Of a stretch of DNA of 58,018 nucleotides, positions 1-7,412 are shown one piece after another (position 1 is the first letter of the stretch; each line of letters starts with the position of its first letter). The notes below the pieces were generated by a model, which worked only from the letters and a program-made list of their open reading frames with translations, had not been told where the DNA came from and made no database searches. Source of the stretch: DSCS01 sp035391585 (lineage in GTDB: Bacteria; Macinerneyibacteriota; Macinerneyibacteria; Macinerneyibacteriales; DSCS01); assembly GCA_964574875.1 (NCBI GenBank), contig CAZNOX010000010.1:1-58018 (forward strand). Direction: 5' to 3'. A program made the position numbers and the translations under genes.

Positions 1-23
1 CTGTCCTTTTCTTTATCATTCAT
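1..23 (-). CDS. possible 5' end of a CDS running off the left edge
   Basis: On the minus strand an ATG at 23-21 opens a frame reading MNDKEKD into the window edge. A -10 TATAAT lies 20 bases upstream, so a short leader before this ATG is plausible, but the Shine-Dalgarno is weak (GAGTAG). Too little is visible to name the product. Confidence 0.3.
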
Positions 24-42
24 ACTACTCAACATAACATAT

Positions 43-72
43 ATTATAGGACATTGCAGGAATGATTGTCAT
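43..72 (-). promoter_or_regulatory. sigma-70-type promoter at left edge
   Basis: Minus strand -35 ATGACA (72-67) and -10 TATAAT (48-43) are separated by 18 bases. The -35 overlaps the stop codon of the phosphoesterase gene. It would drive the partial gene at the left edge. Confidence 0.4.
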
Positions 73-998
73 CCGTTTTCCAGGGCCGCCTCTTCATAGA
101 TGATCCTCCCCCGCTTTTCCCATTTCACGAGCCTGATGGAATAACCTCTGATCTCGATGGCCGTGATGCCTTTCTTATAAAGCCCGCATCCGCAATTGAA
201 ATAGAGGCCGCTCTCTCCGGGATCAATCGTTACGTCCCGATGTTTGACGATCTCTTTGATAAGTTGACAAGTCATGGCCGTCATCTTTTTCCAGCTTGTT
301 GTTTTTTTCCGTTCTCTTTTGAGTTTCTGGTAAAATGAACGGGAAGCAAAGACAGCACGGTGTGAGTGGCCGCAAATGATCCGGTATCCCCTTTTTTCGG
401 CCCATTGTTCATGGATCTTTTCAAAATCATGCCGAAAACGAGGTCTTTTGAAGAGCGGTGCCCGGATCAGGCCCGTTTTGATAAAAACCGGCTCAATAAA
501 ACGGAATAAACGCACACAAATGCGGGAAAACCAGCTGTAGAGATCGCTTTCGCTGCTTCCGAGATGGCCATGGGTGACGAGCAGAGGTTTCTCTGTATGT
601 CTGCCCCTGAGGATGATTCCGGGATAGAGGCCGGGATACGGCGCTGCAGCATCATGGTTTCCATATAGTCGGATGATACGGCCTCTGAACAGGCCTCTGA
701 GAGACGTAAAAAAGCGATGATACGCCGTCCGGACCGATTCGCTTGAAAACTGCCATAATTCCTCGATATCACCGTTGAAAACGGCAATATAACCCCTTTT
801 TGAGTAATAATCGATCATTTCAAAGGCGATGTCTTCATTATCTTTAAAATTATCCGCTTCAGATCTGTCTCCCATGTGAAAATCACTGAGAATGAGATAA
901 TCTTCTCCCAGGGGGAAAAACGGAGTATGCGGATCTCTGATCAGGCGGTCCAGCGCCGATTCGATGTCACAGGCAAGTCTTCTCTTCCGGGCTGACAT
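69..998 (-). CDS. calcineurin-like metallophosphoesterase
   Basis: Predicted dinuclear-metal phosphoesterase of 309 aa. The calcineurin fold motifs appear in order: SDFHMGD (Asp39, His41), NGDIEE (Asp77), GNHD (Asn114-His115), THGH near residue 142 and CGHSH near residue 225. The overall pattern resembles UDP-2,3-diacylglucosamine hydrolase-type enzymes, but the protein is longer than LpxH and the substrate cannot be read from sequence. The frame stays open upstream, but that part runs through two tRNA genes, so the ATG at 998 is the likely start. Its Shine-Dalgarno is poor. It lies directly downstream of the tRNA-Val pair and may share their transcript, since no separate promoter is obvious. 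Confidence 0.8.
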   Translation of the reverse strand: MSARKRRLACDIESALDRLIRDPHTPFFPLGEDYLILSDFHMGDRSEADNFKDNEDIAFEMIDYYSKRGYIAVFNGDIEELWQFSSESVRTAYHRFFTSLRGLFRGRIIRLYGNHDAAAPYPGLYPGIILRGRHTEKPLLVTHGHLGSSESDLYSWFSRICVRLFRFIEPVFIKTGLIRAPLFKRPRFRHDFEKIHEQWAEKRGYRIICGHSHRAVFASRSFYQKLKRERKKTTSWKKMTAMTCQLIKEIVKHRDVTIDPGESGLYFNCGCGLYKKGITAIEIRGYSIRLVKWEKRGRIIYEEAALENG

Positions 999-1011
999 AA
1001 CGGGGTAAATA

Positions 1012-1084
1012 TGGGCATGGGGAGACTCGAACTCCCGACCAACAACATGTGAAGCTGCTACTCTACCGACTGAGCTACATGCCC
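1012..1084 (-). tRNA. tRNA-Val (anticodon CAC)
   Basis: 73-nt cloverleaf on the minus strand. The acceptor GGGCATG pairs with CATGCCC, the discriminator is A, and the D stem is GCTC/GAGT. The anticodon loop TTCACAT gives CAC, which reads GUG. The T arm is GGGAG-TTCGAGT-CTCCC. CCA is not encoded. Confidence 0.96.
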
Positions 1085-1102
1085 ATAGAGCAAAGGAAGA
1101 AA

Positions 1103-1175
1103 TGGGCACAGAGGGATTTGAACCCCCGACCAACTGCACGTCAAGCAGCTACTCTACCGGCTGAGCTATGTGCCC
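1103..1175 (-). tRNA. tRNA-Val (anticodon GAC)
   Basis: 73-nt cloverleaf on the minus strand. The acceptor GGGCACA pairs with TGTGCCC. The anticodon loop TTGACGT gives GAC, which reads GUC/GUU. The T loop is TTCAAAT and CCA is not encoded. It lies 18 bases upstream of the CAC isoacceptor, so the two are probably one transcript. Confidence 0.96.
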
Positions 1176-1190
1176 TTTGAAGGTGAAAAG

Positions 1191-1219
1191 AGTATACCAA
1201 AACCTTCTTCTTCCTTCAA
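1191..1219 (-). promoter_or_regulatory. promoter of the tRNA-Val pair
   Basis: Minus strand -35 TTGAAG (1219-1214) and -10 TATACT (1196-1191) with a 17-base spacer. The tRNA 5' end lies 15 bases beyond the -10. Confidence 0.65.
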
Positions 1220-1245
1220 GAGAAAAATGAGCCTCTCAAGGGGCC
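1220..1245 (-). terminator. probable intrinsic terminator of alkaline phosphatase gene
   Basis: On the minus strand a short imperfect hairpin (GCCCCT/AGAGGC, one mismatch) spans the stop codon. It is followed by TCATTTTTCTC. The stem is weak and its tail abuts the -35 of the tRNA-Val promoter. Confidence 0.4.
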
Positions 1246-2588
1246 AATTTCAATATTTTTTCATAAAGCTGTGTATTGTCATAGAGGCCGGTGAACTCCA
1301 GGCTCCCCTCTCCCATGGCCCATACGGGAACAGGACTTCCGGAATGGCCTCCGGTCCCCCACGAAAAACCCGCACGGCCTGCAAAGAGACGTGTGAGTTC
1401 TGCAAAAAAGGCAAACCGTCCGTTGATATCATCCCCTTGGCGGGCTTCGTTCCATCGGGACGCGAGTCTCTCCCCTTCTCCTTTTTCAACAAGATAGCTG
1501 TAAAAATCATCTCCGAAAAAGGACTTCACCACACGTTCAAAAGGGAGTGGAGACTCTTTGGTCTCATACGCCATCATCTCAGAGGAGACTCTCTGCTCAC
1601 TGATCAAAGCAGGGAAAAGGGATCCGGCCTCTTCCGAGCCTAAAGCCAGCCCCCCGGTCTCGTGGTCTCCGGTGATCAGGATCAGCGTCTCTTCAGGGTG
1701 TTTTTTGTAAAAATCCACGGCCTTACCGATGACATGGTCATAGGCAGCCACTTCATGGATCACAGCAGCGATGTCATTGTTATGACAGGCCCAATCGATA
1801 TTGCCTCCTTCGATGACAAAAAAGAAGGCGTTCTCATCCAGTCGTTGTAAAATCGAGAGAAAGGCCTTCTCCAGCAATCCGTTTCCGGGGTCATCGATGG
1901 CATAGGGGAACTGGCCCATCTCTTCGTCAGGGATCAAAAGGACTTTGGTCTCTTTTTCTGCAGGCCAGTCCACACTCTTTGCAGAGAGCGAGACTCTGAC
2001 CCTTGTGTGGTTTTCCTGAAACAAGTCAGGGCTTCCCTCTCTTGAATGGGGCCTGTTGCCTAAAACTGACGCACCGGCGATAATATCCACAGGGGAGTCC
2101 ATCATCTCCAGGGCGATGGTGTGATAGTCTTTTCTGGACAGGCTGCTGCAGTAAAAAGCGGCCGGAGTGGCGTGATCGACGGGAACACTCGTGAGAATCG
2201 CTGTCCCGTAGCCTTTTTTCATGAAATGTTCGGGCAACCGTCCCCTCTTTCCCGGTGAAAAGAAACCGTTTTCAGCTTTTGTCCCTGAAGCCATGGCCGT
2301 CCCTGCCGCTGCAGAGTCTGTGATATAATCGTTCTCCGAATGTGTGGTCATGAGTCCGGTTACGGGAAATGACGTCATGGTAAGCTCTCTTGCTGTCCGG
2401 AAGGGTGCGCTGTCGTGCTTCAATGCATTGAGATAGAGTTCGGCAGCAGCAGCCTGGGCCAGGCCCATTCCGTCTCCGATGAAAAGAAAGATATACCGGG
2501 GGTGGTGGTTTTCAGGAGCAGAACATGCCCAGGATGTGAGAAAAAACAGAGCCAAAAGAATCACAACAGCCTTTTTCACTCTCTTCAT
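1236..2588 (-). CDS. alkaline phosphatase, predicted lipoprotein
   Basis: 450-aa alkaline phosphatase superfamily enzyme that should release phosphate from monoesters outside the cytoplasm. The N-terminus has a basic stretch, a hydrophobic core and a Cys at 22 (SWAC), consistent with a relaxed lipobox and membrane anchoring. Family motifs seen: IGDGMG (metal ligand Asp39), TDSAAAGTA with the nucleophile Ser93, HATPAAF, EGGNIDWACH, GDHETGG and a C-terminal GGHSGSPVPV. Length fits the PhoA family. The ATG at 2588 has AAGGAT just upstream. The gene has its own promoter and an 80-base leader carrying a small GTCTC-TT-GAGAC dyad at 2646-2657. No Pho-box could be recognised, so phosphate regulation is not shown. 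Confidence 0.93.
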   Translation of the reverse strand: MKRVKKAVVILLALFFLTSWACSAPENHHPRYIFLFIGDGMGLAQAAAAELYLNALKHDSAPFRTARELTMTSFPVTGLMTTHSENDYITDSAAAGTAMASGTKAENGFFSPGKRGRLPEHFMKKGYGTAILTSVPVDHATPAAFYCSSLSRKDYHTIALEMMDSPVDIIAGASVLGNRPHSREGSPDLFQENHTRVRVSLSAKSVDWPAEKETKVLLIPDEEMGQFPYAIDDPGNGLLEKAFLSILQRLDENAFFFVIEGGNIDWACHNNDIAAVIHEVAAYDHVIGKAVDFYKKHPEETLILITGDHETGGLALGSEEAGSLFPALISEQRVSSEMMAYETKESPLPFERVVKSFFGDDFYSYLVEKGEGERLASRWNEARQGDDINGRFAFFAELTRLFAGRAGFSWGTGGHSGSPVPVWAMGEGSLEFTGLYDNTQLYEKILKLAP

Positions 2589-2677
2589 AAGGATCCTTTC
2601 ATTTGTGTTCCATATACTTCATCTCATCAGCACGGCAGCACTGGCGTCTCTTGAGACAGGCCCATGCGTTTATTGGT

Positions 2678-2705
2678 ATTTTATCAGGGATAAGAGAATT
2701 TTCAA
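2678..2705 (-). promoter_or_regulatory. promoter of alkaline phosphatase gene
   Basis: Minus strand -35 TTGAAA (2705-2700) and -10 TAAAAT (2683-2678) with a 16-base spacer, lying just after the upstream response-regulator stop codon. Confidence 0.55.
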
Positions 2706-2712
2706 GACGGGA

Positions 2713-3993
2713 TCAACCCATTTTTGAACGGACCATCTTCTCCATCTGAGCAATACGTTCCCTGGACTTGTCCAGCTCCTCTTTCAGGCGCCGTACCGAT
2801 GTCATGTCCCGGAAGTTCCAGATATAGACCTTGTCTCCCCTGGAATAAGGCAGAAGACGGCCTTTCACCTCGTAGACAGCCCCCTTCTTAAAGGCCATCT
2901 CCACGGCAAACTCCTTTTCAGAAGCCATAAAAGTCTTGAAGATATCGTCGTAGATCTCAGGATTTTCCAGCTTGTTTTTCATGGTGCTCATTGTCTTTTG
3001 CGTCCCCTCTTTTTTCATGACCTCTTCATTGATGCCCCAGATGTCAAGAAACGTCTTGTTGTACCGGACGACGGCCCCGCTTTTGGAGATGAGAAGGATC
3101 CCGTCCTGATAAGCTTCAAGGGTCAGCTCCACGGTCTCTTTCATCTTCTGATCATTCGCTGTGAGCTCCTTCTTTTCAATAAAGTAGGCGATCTCATGGG
3201 CGTAGATCTCCATCATCCTCTTTTCATAGGCGCTGAGATACTTCTCCTCATGACGCTCATAGCCCACCTTGAGATTTCCCCGCTCCACACCGCCGACGCG
3301 GACCGGGGCGATGAAAGAGAAGTTGTTCGTGGAATAGACGTTGGTGAAATTCGAGTAGACCTTTTTATCCACTTCGATCTCGCAGAAGGTCCTGTCCGGA
3401 TACTGGAGATGTTCCGGAATGATCCTCTTCGCGATCTCCTGCATCATGGCATCGATGTTCTCTCCGCTGCCGAGGACTCCAAGCAGGTCGTGTAGTCCTT
3501 TGATCTCCCGGCTTCTCTTCACAAGAAGTTTTTCATTGTCATCCAGAAGACCGCTTTTCAAGACAAGCTCATCGCGGATCACCTTATAACGCAGATGAGA
3601 GTCGATGCGGGTCAGCACCTCCTCTGACACAAAGGGCTTTTCGATGTAATCTTTCCCCCCCACCTGGTAGATCTTCTTCTTGTTGGCAATGTCCGAAGAC
3701 GAGACGATGAAGAGGATGGGGATCTCTTTGGCCTGGTCGGTTTCACCGAGTTTTTTCGCCAATGTGAACCCGTCTTCCCCGGGAAGAAGGACATCGATGA
3801 TGATGAGTTCCGGGAGATGATACTTTTTTGTCTTGAACATGTGGACCTCGAACATCTCAAGAGCCATATCACCCCCTGAAGCCGTCAACGGTGTCAGCGC
3901 GGTATTGTCCTTGATGATCTTTTCCAGTGTCCGGGCGTCTTCCGGGAATTGTTCAATAATAAGCAATGTCTTTTTCACAGGGGCTTCAGCCAT
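2713..3993 (-). CDS. response regulator, REC-(GAF-like)-PAS, no DNA-binding output
   Basis: 426-aa signalling protein. An N-terminal receiver domain (about 8-135) keeps the phospho-acceptor Asp in IIIDVLLPGEDGF and the Lys of YIEKPF. However, the usual Asp-Asp/Glu-Asp metal-binding pair is Glu-Gln (LLIIEQ), so phosphorylation chemistry may be altered. A middle region with a GAF-like look (about 160-290) and a C-terminal PAS domain (about 300-410, ending in WNFRDMTSV) follow. No helix-turn-helix, GGDEF, HD-GYP or kinase domain is visible. The start at 3993 is chosen for its GGAG at good spacing. It overlaps the stop of the preceding regulator by 8 bases, so the two are translationally coupled. 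Confidence 0.85.
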   Translation of the reverse strand: MAEAPVKKTLLIIEQFPEDARTLEKIIKDNTALTPLTASGGDMALEMFEVHMFKTKKYHLPELIIIDVLLPGEDGFTLAKKLGETDQAKEIPILFIVSSSDIANKKKIYQVGGKDYIEKPFVSEEVLTRIDSHLRYKVIRDELVLKSGLLDDNEKLLVKRSREIKGLHDLLGVLGSGENIDAMMQEIAKRIIPEHLQYPDRTFCEIEVDKKVYSNFTNVYSTNNFSFIAPVRVGGVERGNLKVGYERHEEKYLSAYEKRMMEIYAHEIAYFIEKKELTANDQKMKETVELTLEAYQDGILLISKSGAVVRYNKTFLDIWGINEEVMKKEGTQKTMSTMKNKLENPEIYDDIFKTFMASEKEFAVEMAFKKGAVYEVKGRLLPYSRGDKVYIWNFRDMTSVRRLKEELDKSRERIAQMEKMVRSKMG

Positions 3994-5137
3994 TTGTCTC
4001 CTTTTCTTTTTCCAGGATCCACAACTTGCCGGTGACGATCCCGTTGTCCTCAAGAGGAACAGATAAAAGTTGATATTCAGTGCCGTTCCGGGCTGTTATG
4101 GGGATCGAGTTCCGGCTGTCCTCGTCAAGAAACATCTTGAGGACTTTTTTGACTTGAGGTTGTAAAAGCCCTGAGAGCTCTTCGCGTGTATAGACCTTCC
4201 CGTCCGGTGTGATCTCGAAAGCGTTGAGAAAAGCATCATTATGGGCGATGACGTGATGCGATGCCGAAAAGAGGAGATAGCCCCTCTCCTCCATGAAATC
4301 CAGAGTTTTTCTCAAGAGAAAGACATCATAACGCAGGAGAGACTCTTTTTCCAAATGCTCCAGGACCATGCCGATCTTTTCGGCGAAGAGGTAGATCAGT
4401 TGACGTTCGAATTCAGCCGAGTTTTCCCTCTTTCCCGACTGGAATCCCACGACCAGGGCCCCCTCCTCCTTTCCCTGGATCAGTAAAGGAGCTTTTATGG
4501 AATAGCGTGGCGGCTGTTCTCCTTCACGGGCATTATGGAAGACTTCTCCCCGGTATTTGATGAAGACCAGCGGGTTTCTTGACGAGGAAAACGCTCCCGG
4601 GATGATATTGCGGACAGTTTCGCGAATAAAATCTTCCAGAGAGGGATCCTCCATACCGTGCTGAAGGATATGGTAGAGGCCTCTCAACTCCTTTCCCCTG
4701 ATCAGAAAGAGCTCTTTGTCTTTCTCCAGTTCCAGAGAATGATTTTTCAACTCCCGAAGAGACTTGCGAAGATTGAGGTGGACAGAGATCCTGGCCAGAA
4801 GCTCCTCTTTTGAAAAAGGTTTGGAGATATAATCGCTCCCCCCGGACTGGAATCCCCGGGCCAGGCTCTCTTTGTCAGAGAGAGCCGTGAGAAAAATAAT
4901 GGGGATATCAGAATACCGCTCATCTTTCTTGATATGACGGGCGACTTCAAAACCATCCATCTCCGCCATTAGGATATCAAGGAGAAAAAGATCGGGCTCT
5001 CCCACTCCCCGTTCCAGGTATTTTAAAAGAGCATCCCCTGTGGCGAAATCGTAGACTTCATGAGATGTCTCATGCTTGATAATATGGGATATCAATGCCC
5101 GGTTCTCTTCCTGATCATCAAGAATATAGATATTCAT
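3986..5137 (-). CDS. response regulator, REC-(GAF-like)-PAS, no DNA-binding output
   Basis: 383-aa paralogue of the downstream regulator. The receiver domain (1-125) is complete: ILDD acidic pair, LLDILMAEMDGF phospho-acceptor, FLTALSD switch Thr, and YISKPF Lys. A helical linker (about 125-160), a GAF-like region (about 165-275) and a PAS-like C-terminus (about 280-380) follow. No recognised output domain is present. It sits 59 bases downstream of the histidine kinase and overlaps the next regulator by 8 bases, so kinase and both regulators look like one operon. Output may be by protein-protein contact or by relay to a partner encoded elsewhere (inference). Confidence 0.87.
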   Translation of the reverse strand: MNIYILDDQEENRALISHIIKHETSHEVYDFATGDALLKYLERGVGEPDLFLLDILMAEMDGFEVARHIKKDERYSDIPIIFLTALSDKESLARGFQSGGSDYISKPFSKEELLARISVHLNLRKSLRELKNHSLELEKDKELFLIRGKELRGLYHILQHGMEDPSLEDFIRETVRNIIPGAFSSSRNPLVFIKYRGEVFHNAREGEQPPRYSIKAPLLIQGKEEGALVVGFQSGKRENSAEFERQLIYLFAEKIGMVLEHLEKESLLRYDVFLLRKTLDFMEERGYLLFSASHHVIAHNDAFLNAFEITPDGKVYTREELSGLLQPQVKKVLKMFLDEDSRNSIPITARNGTEYQLLSVPLEDNGIVTGKLWILEKEKETNG

Positions 5138-5196
5138 CCTACAATATTTGACCCAAACAGAGCAAAATTCAAGGGTTTGATAAGATTTTCTTGCTG

Positions 5197-6558
5197 CTAC
5201 CGTTTTTGTAAGCGAGGGATCTCGGCCAGCGGAAGAAGAAAATGGATCACACCGCCCTTTTCTGAAGAGGAACCGGCCCAGACAGTTCCGCCCATGCCGG
5301 TGATGATCAGTTTGACGATATAAAGGCCGAGCCCGGATCCCTTCTCGTGCTCTTTGGTTGTAAAAAAGGGATCAAACAGATGCGGCATGACCTCATCAGG
5401 GATTCCCGGGCCGTCATCGGAAAGGGCCACATGAATGGCCTCTCCTGTAGCCCCTGTCCTGTTGTCGGTTGCAATGCGGATATGGCCCTCTCCTCCCAGA
5501 GCGTCTCTGGCATTGATGAGAAGATTCATGAAGACCTGATCCATCTCCACGGAATCAGCCAGGACAAGATCGTGTCCGGCTTCAAAAGCTGTCTCAAGGA
5601 CGAGTTTCCCCGGGTAGAGGCGGGCCATCATCTCCATGGCCGTCCTGGCCTTATGATGGAGAGAGACAGGCTCTCTGTCTCTCTGTTCTTTTTTCCCCGC
5701 ATCAAGGATCTTTGACGCCAGACGGATTCCCTTCTCAGCTGAGGAGCGGATGGCATCGACCTCTCTGGCCCCTTTCCTGGAAAGAGACTCCTTTTTGGCC
5801 AGGATCTCACAGTATCCCTTGATCACACCCAGAATATTGTTCAGGTCATGAGCAATCGTGGATGAAAGGAGGCCGACTGTCTCCAGGCGGTTGCTTTTTT
5901 TCGCTTGTTCTTCATAGAGACGCGCGCGGTTTCCTTCGGGGATAGCCCCGATTGTCAAGGCGTGTCCATCAAAGAGGCGAAGACGATACCGCCGCTCATG
6001 GACCTCATAACAGCGGACACGGCTGCTTGACACACGCAGAGCCTCCCTGTTCCGCCCGGAGGGGGCCTGTTTCAGATCCGGAAAAATGTCTTTTTGAAGC
6101 AGCGGACGCTCTTTTGATGCATTCCGTCCTGTGAGGAGAAGAAACGCGGAGTTCGTGTAGAGAAACTCCTCTCCGGAAAGGACGAAAAGAGGATCATCAG
6201 ACGACGCATTCAAAAAAGCAGCCAGAAAAAAATCAAGAGACTCCTGCGACAGCCTGTAGAGAGATCCCTGCGGGTATCCGCTGACAGGATAGGGTTTTCC
6301 GAACCGGAGAAAAAAATCGATAAATCCCCCCCGAGCCCTTGCATTCAGCTCTTCCCAGGCCCCGGCCCCCTTCTCTTCGAAGAAGAACTCCTGTGAAGAG
6401 AGAATAAGGCATGAGAGAGCTGCCTCATCAGCCTCCCTCCCCTCACGCGTGATACAACAGAGCTCTTTGTCTTCATCAGAGCTGCCCCGTCTCAGGAAGC
6501 GGAGAGGTTCACTCTTTTGAAAAGTCATGTCATCAGAATCGGCGATTTTATATTTCAT
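5197..6558 (-). CDS. PAS-domain sensor histidine kinase, probably cytoplasmic
   Basis: 453-aa kinase with no membrane segment or signal peptide. The N-terminal 110 residues match no family I know. A PAS domain (about 110-215) follows, then a HisKA dimerisation/phosphotransfer region with the phospho-accepting His237 in IAHDLNNILG. The HATPase domain has an N-box (NLLINARDAL), G1 (DDGPGIP), F-box (FDPFFTTK) and G2 (GSGLGLYIVK). The HDLNN form is typical of NtrB-like soluble kinases. The ATG at 6558 was chosen over an upstream TTG (6606) that lacks a ribosome-binding site; GGTAA upstream is only moderate. It heads the three-gene signalling operon. Confidence 0.9.
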   Translation of the reverse strand: MKYKIADSDDMTFQKSEPLRFLRRGSSDEDKELCCITREGREADEAALSCLILSSQEFFFEEKGAGAWEELNARARGGFIDFFLRFGKPYPVSGYPQGSLYRLSQESLDFFLAAFLNASSDDPLFVLSGEEFLYTNSAFLLLTGRNASKERPLLQKDIFPDLKQAPSGRNREALRVSSSRVRCYEVHERRYRLRLFDGHALTIGAIPEGNRARLYEEQAKKSNRLETVGLLSSTIAHDLNNILGVIKGYCEILAKKESLSRKGAREVDAIRSSAEKGIRLASKILDAGKKEQRDREPVSLHHKARTAMEMMARLYPGKLVLETAFEAGHDLVLADSVEMDQVFMNLLINARDALGGEGHIRIATDNRTGATGEAIHVALSDDGPGIPDEVMPHLFDPFFTTKEHEKGSGLGLYIVKLIITGMGGTVWAGSSSEKGGVIHFLLPLAEIPRLQKR

Positions 6559-6624
6559 ATTTAAATTACCTATTATTAACACTACAGAAGATGGAGAAAA
6601 TTGCAAGAGATTTTTCTTTTTTTA

Positions 6625-6652
6625 TTGACAGCTGAAGACGCTTTTGTATAAT
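6625..6652 (+). promoter_or_regulatory. consensus promoter of tRNA-Arg(ACG)
   Basis: Perfect consensus TTGACA (6625-6630) and TATAAT (6647-6652) on the plus strand with a 16-base spacer. The tRNA 5' end starts 9 bases after the -10. Confidence 0.85.
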
Positions 6653-6661
6653 TACCCCGTT

Positions 6662-6735
6662 GCGCCCATAGCTCAACTGGACAGAGCGTTTGGCTACGGA
6701 CCAAAAGGTTGGGGGTTCGAATCCTCCTGGGCGTA
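6662..6735 (+). tRNA. tRNA-Arg (anticodon ACG)
   Basis: 74-nt cloverleaf. The acceptor GCGCCCA pairs with TGGGCGT through one G-U. The anticodon stem TTTGG/CCAAA closes the loop CTACGGA, giving ACG (A34 expected to be inosine) for CGU/CGC/CGA. The T arm is GGGGG-TTCGAAT-CCTCC. CCA is not encoded. It converges on recO, leaving only 4 bases between them. Confidence 0.97.
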
Positions 6736-6739
6736 TCCT

Positions 6740-7411
6740 TTATTTATGATATTTCATGTATTCCTTTAAAATATCCATGTAATCTTTAGCTTCTTTTGCA
6801 CTTATCTCGATATTTTTTCCCCTGTGACTTGCCAGGGCCGTCAGGTCATCTGCCATCTTTGAGCCGACAAAAATCCCTTTTCGGCATCGTGAGCAGCTGA
6901 AAGCCCCCTCTTCAGGGTTAAAGAAGCTTCTCTCCGTCTCCCCGCATGAGCAGCGGCCGGTGAGTTTCAAGGGAAGCCCCATTTCCTGGAGCAATGTCAG
7001 AAAATAGTAGAGAAGAGCCTTGTTTTCTTTCTTCTCTTCCACCCCGCGCAGTAAAAAGGAGAAACTCTGAAACAGGGCCGGGACAGGCTCATTAAACGGA
7101 ATATTCCGCCGTGTGTACTGGACAAGTTCTCCGATGGCCATGAGGGTGTCCGGTGTCATGGACAACGCAAAATGGTCTCTGACCAACTCAGCCTTGTTCA
7201 ACGTGTACAGGGTCGTGTTCTCCTTTTTATAGTAGTGGATCTCCACTTCATTGAGAAACTCGATCATCCCGAAGAAGGGACTCTTCTGGCGGAGAGCTCC
7301 TTTGACGAGAAAACTCTGAAGTCCCCCGGCCCTGCTCAGGACGTTGAGGATAAGAGACGTCTCCTTATAGAGTATTTTTTTCAGGACAAAGGCGGAATCC
7401 CTGATCACCAT
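6740..7411 (-). CDS. recO: DNA repair protein RecO
   Basis: 223-aa recombination mediator that anneals DNA and loads RecA with RecR in the RecF pathway. The N-terminal OB-fold region (1-80: a VLKKILYKETSLIL start and a VKGALR motif) and the helical C-terminal domain are in the expected order. A zinc site near residues 148-175 (CSCGE ... CSRC) is present. Length is slightly below the common 240-250 aa. It is the last gene of the ptsN-mgtE operon, one base after the mgtE stop. Confidence 0.9.
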   Translation of the reverse strand: MVIRDSAFVLKKILYKETSLILNVLSRAGGLQSFLVKGALRQKSPFFGMIEFLNEVEIHYYKKENTTLYTLNKAELVRDHFALSMTPDTLMAIGELVQYTRRNIPFNEPVPALFQSFSFLLRGVEEKKENKALLYYFLTLLQEMGLPLKLTGRCSCGETERSFFNPEEGAFSCSRCRKGIFVGSKMADDLTALASHRGKNIEISAKEAKDYMDILKEYMKYHK

Positions 7412-7412
7412 A

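Noticed and set aside
2646..2657. GTCTC-TT-GAGAC dyad in the alkaline phosphatase leader as an operator
   Set aside because: The arms are only five bases and do not match a known Pho-box, so chance cannot be excluded.
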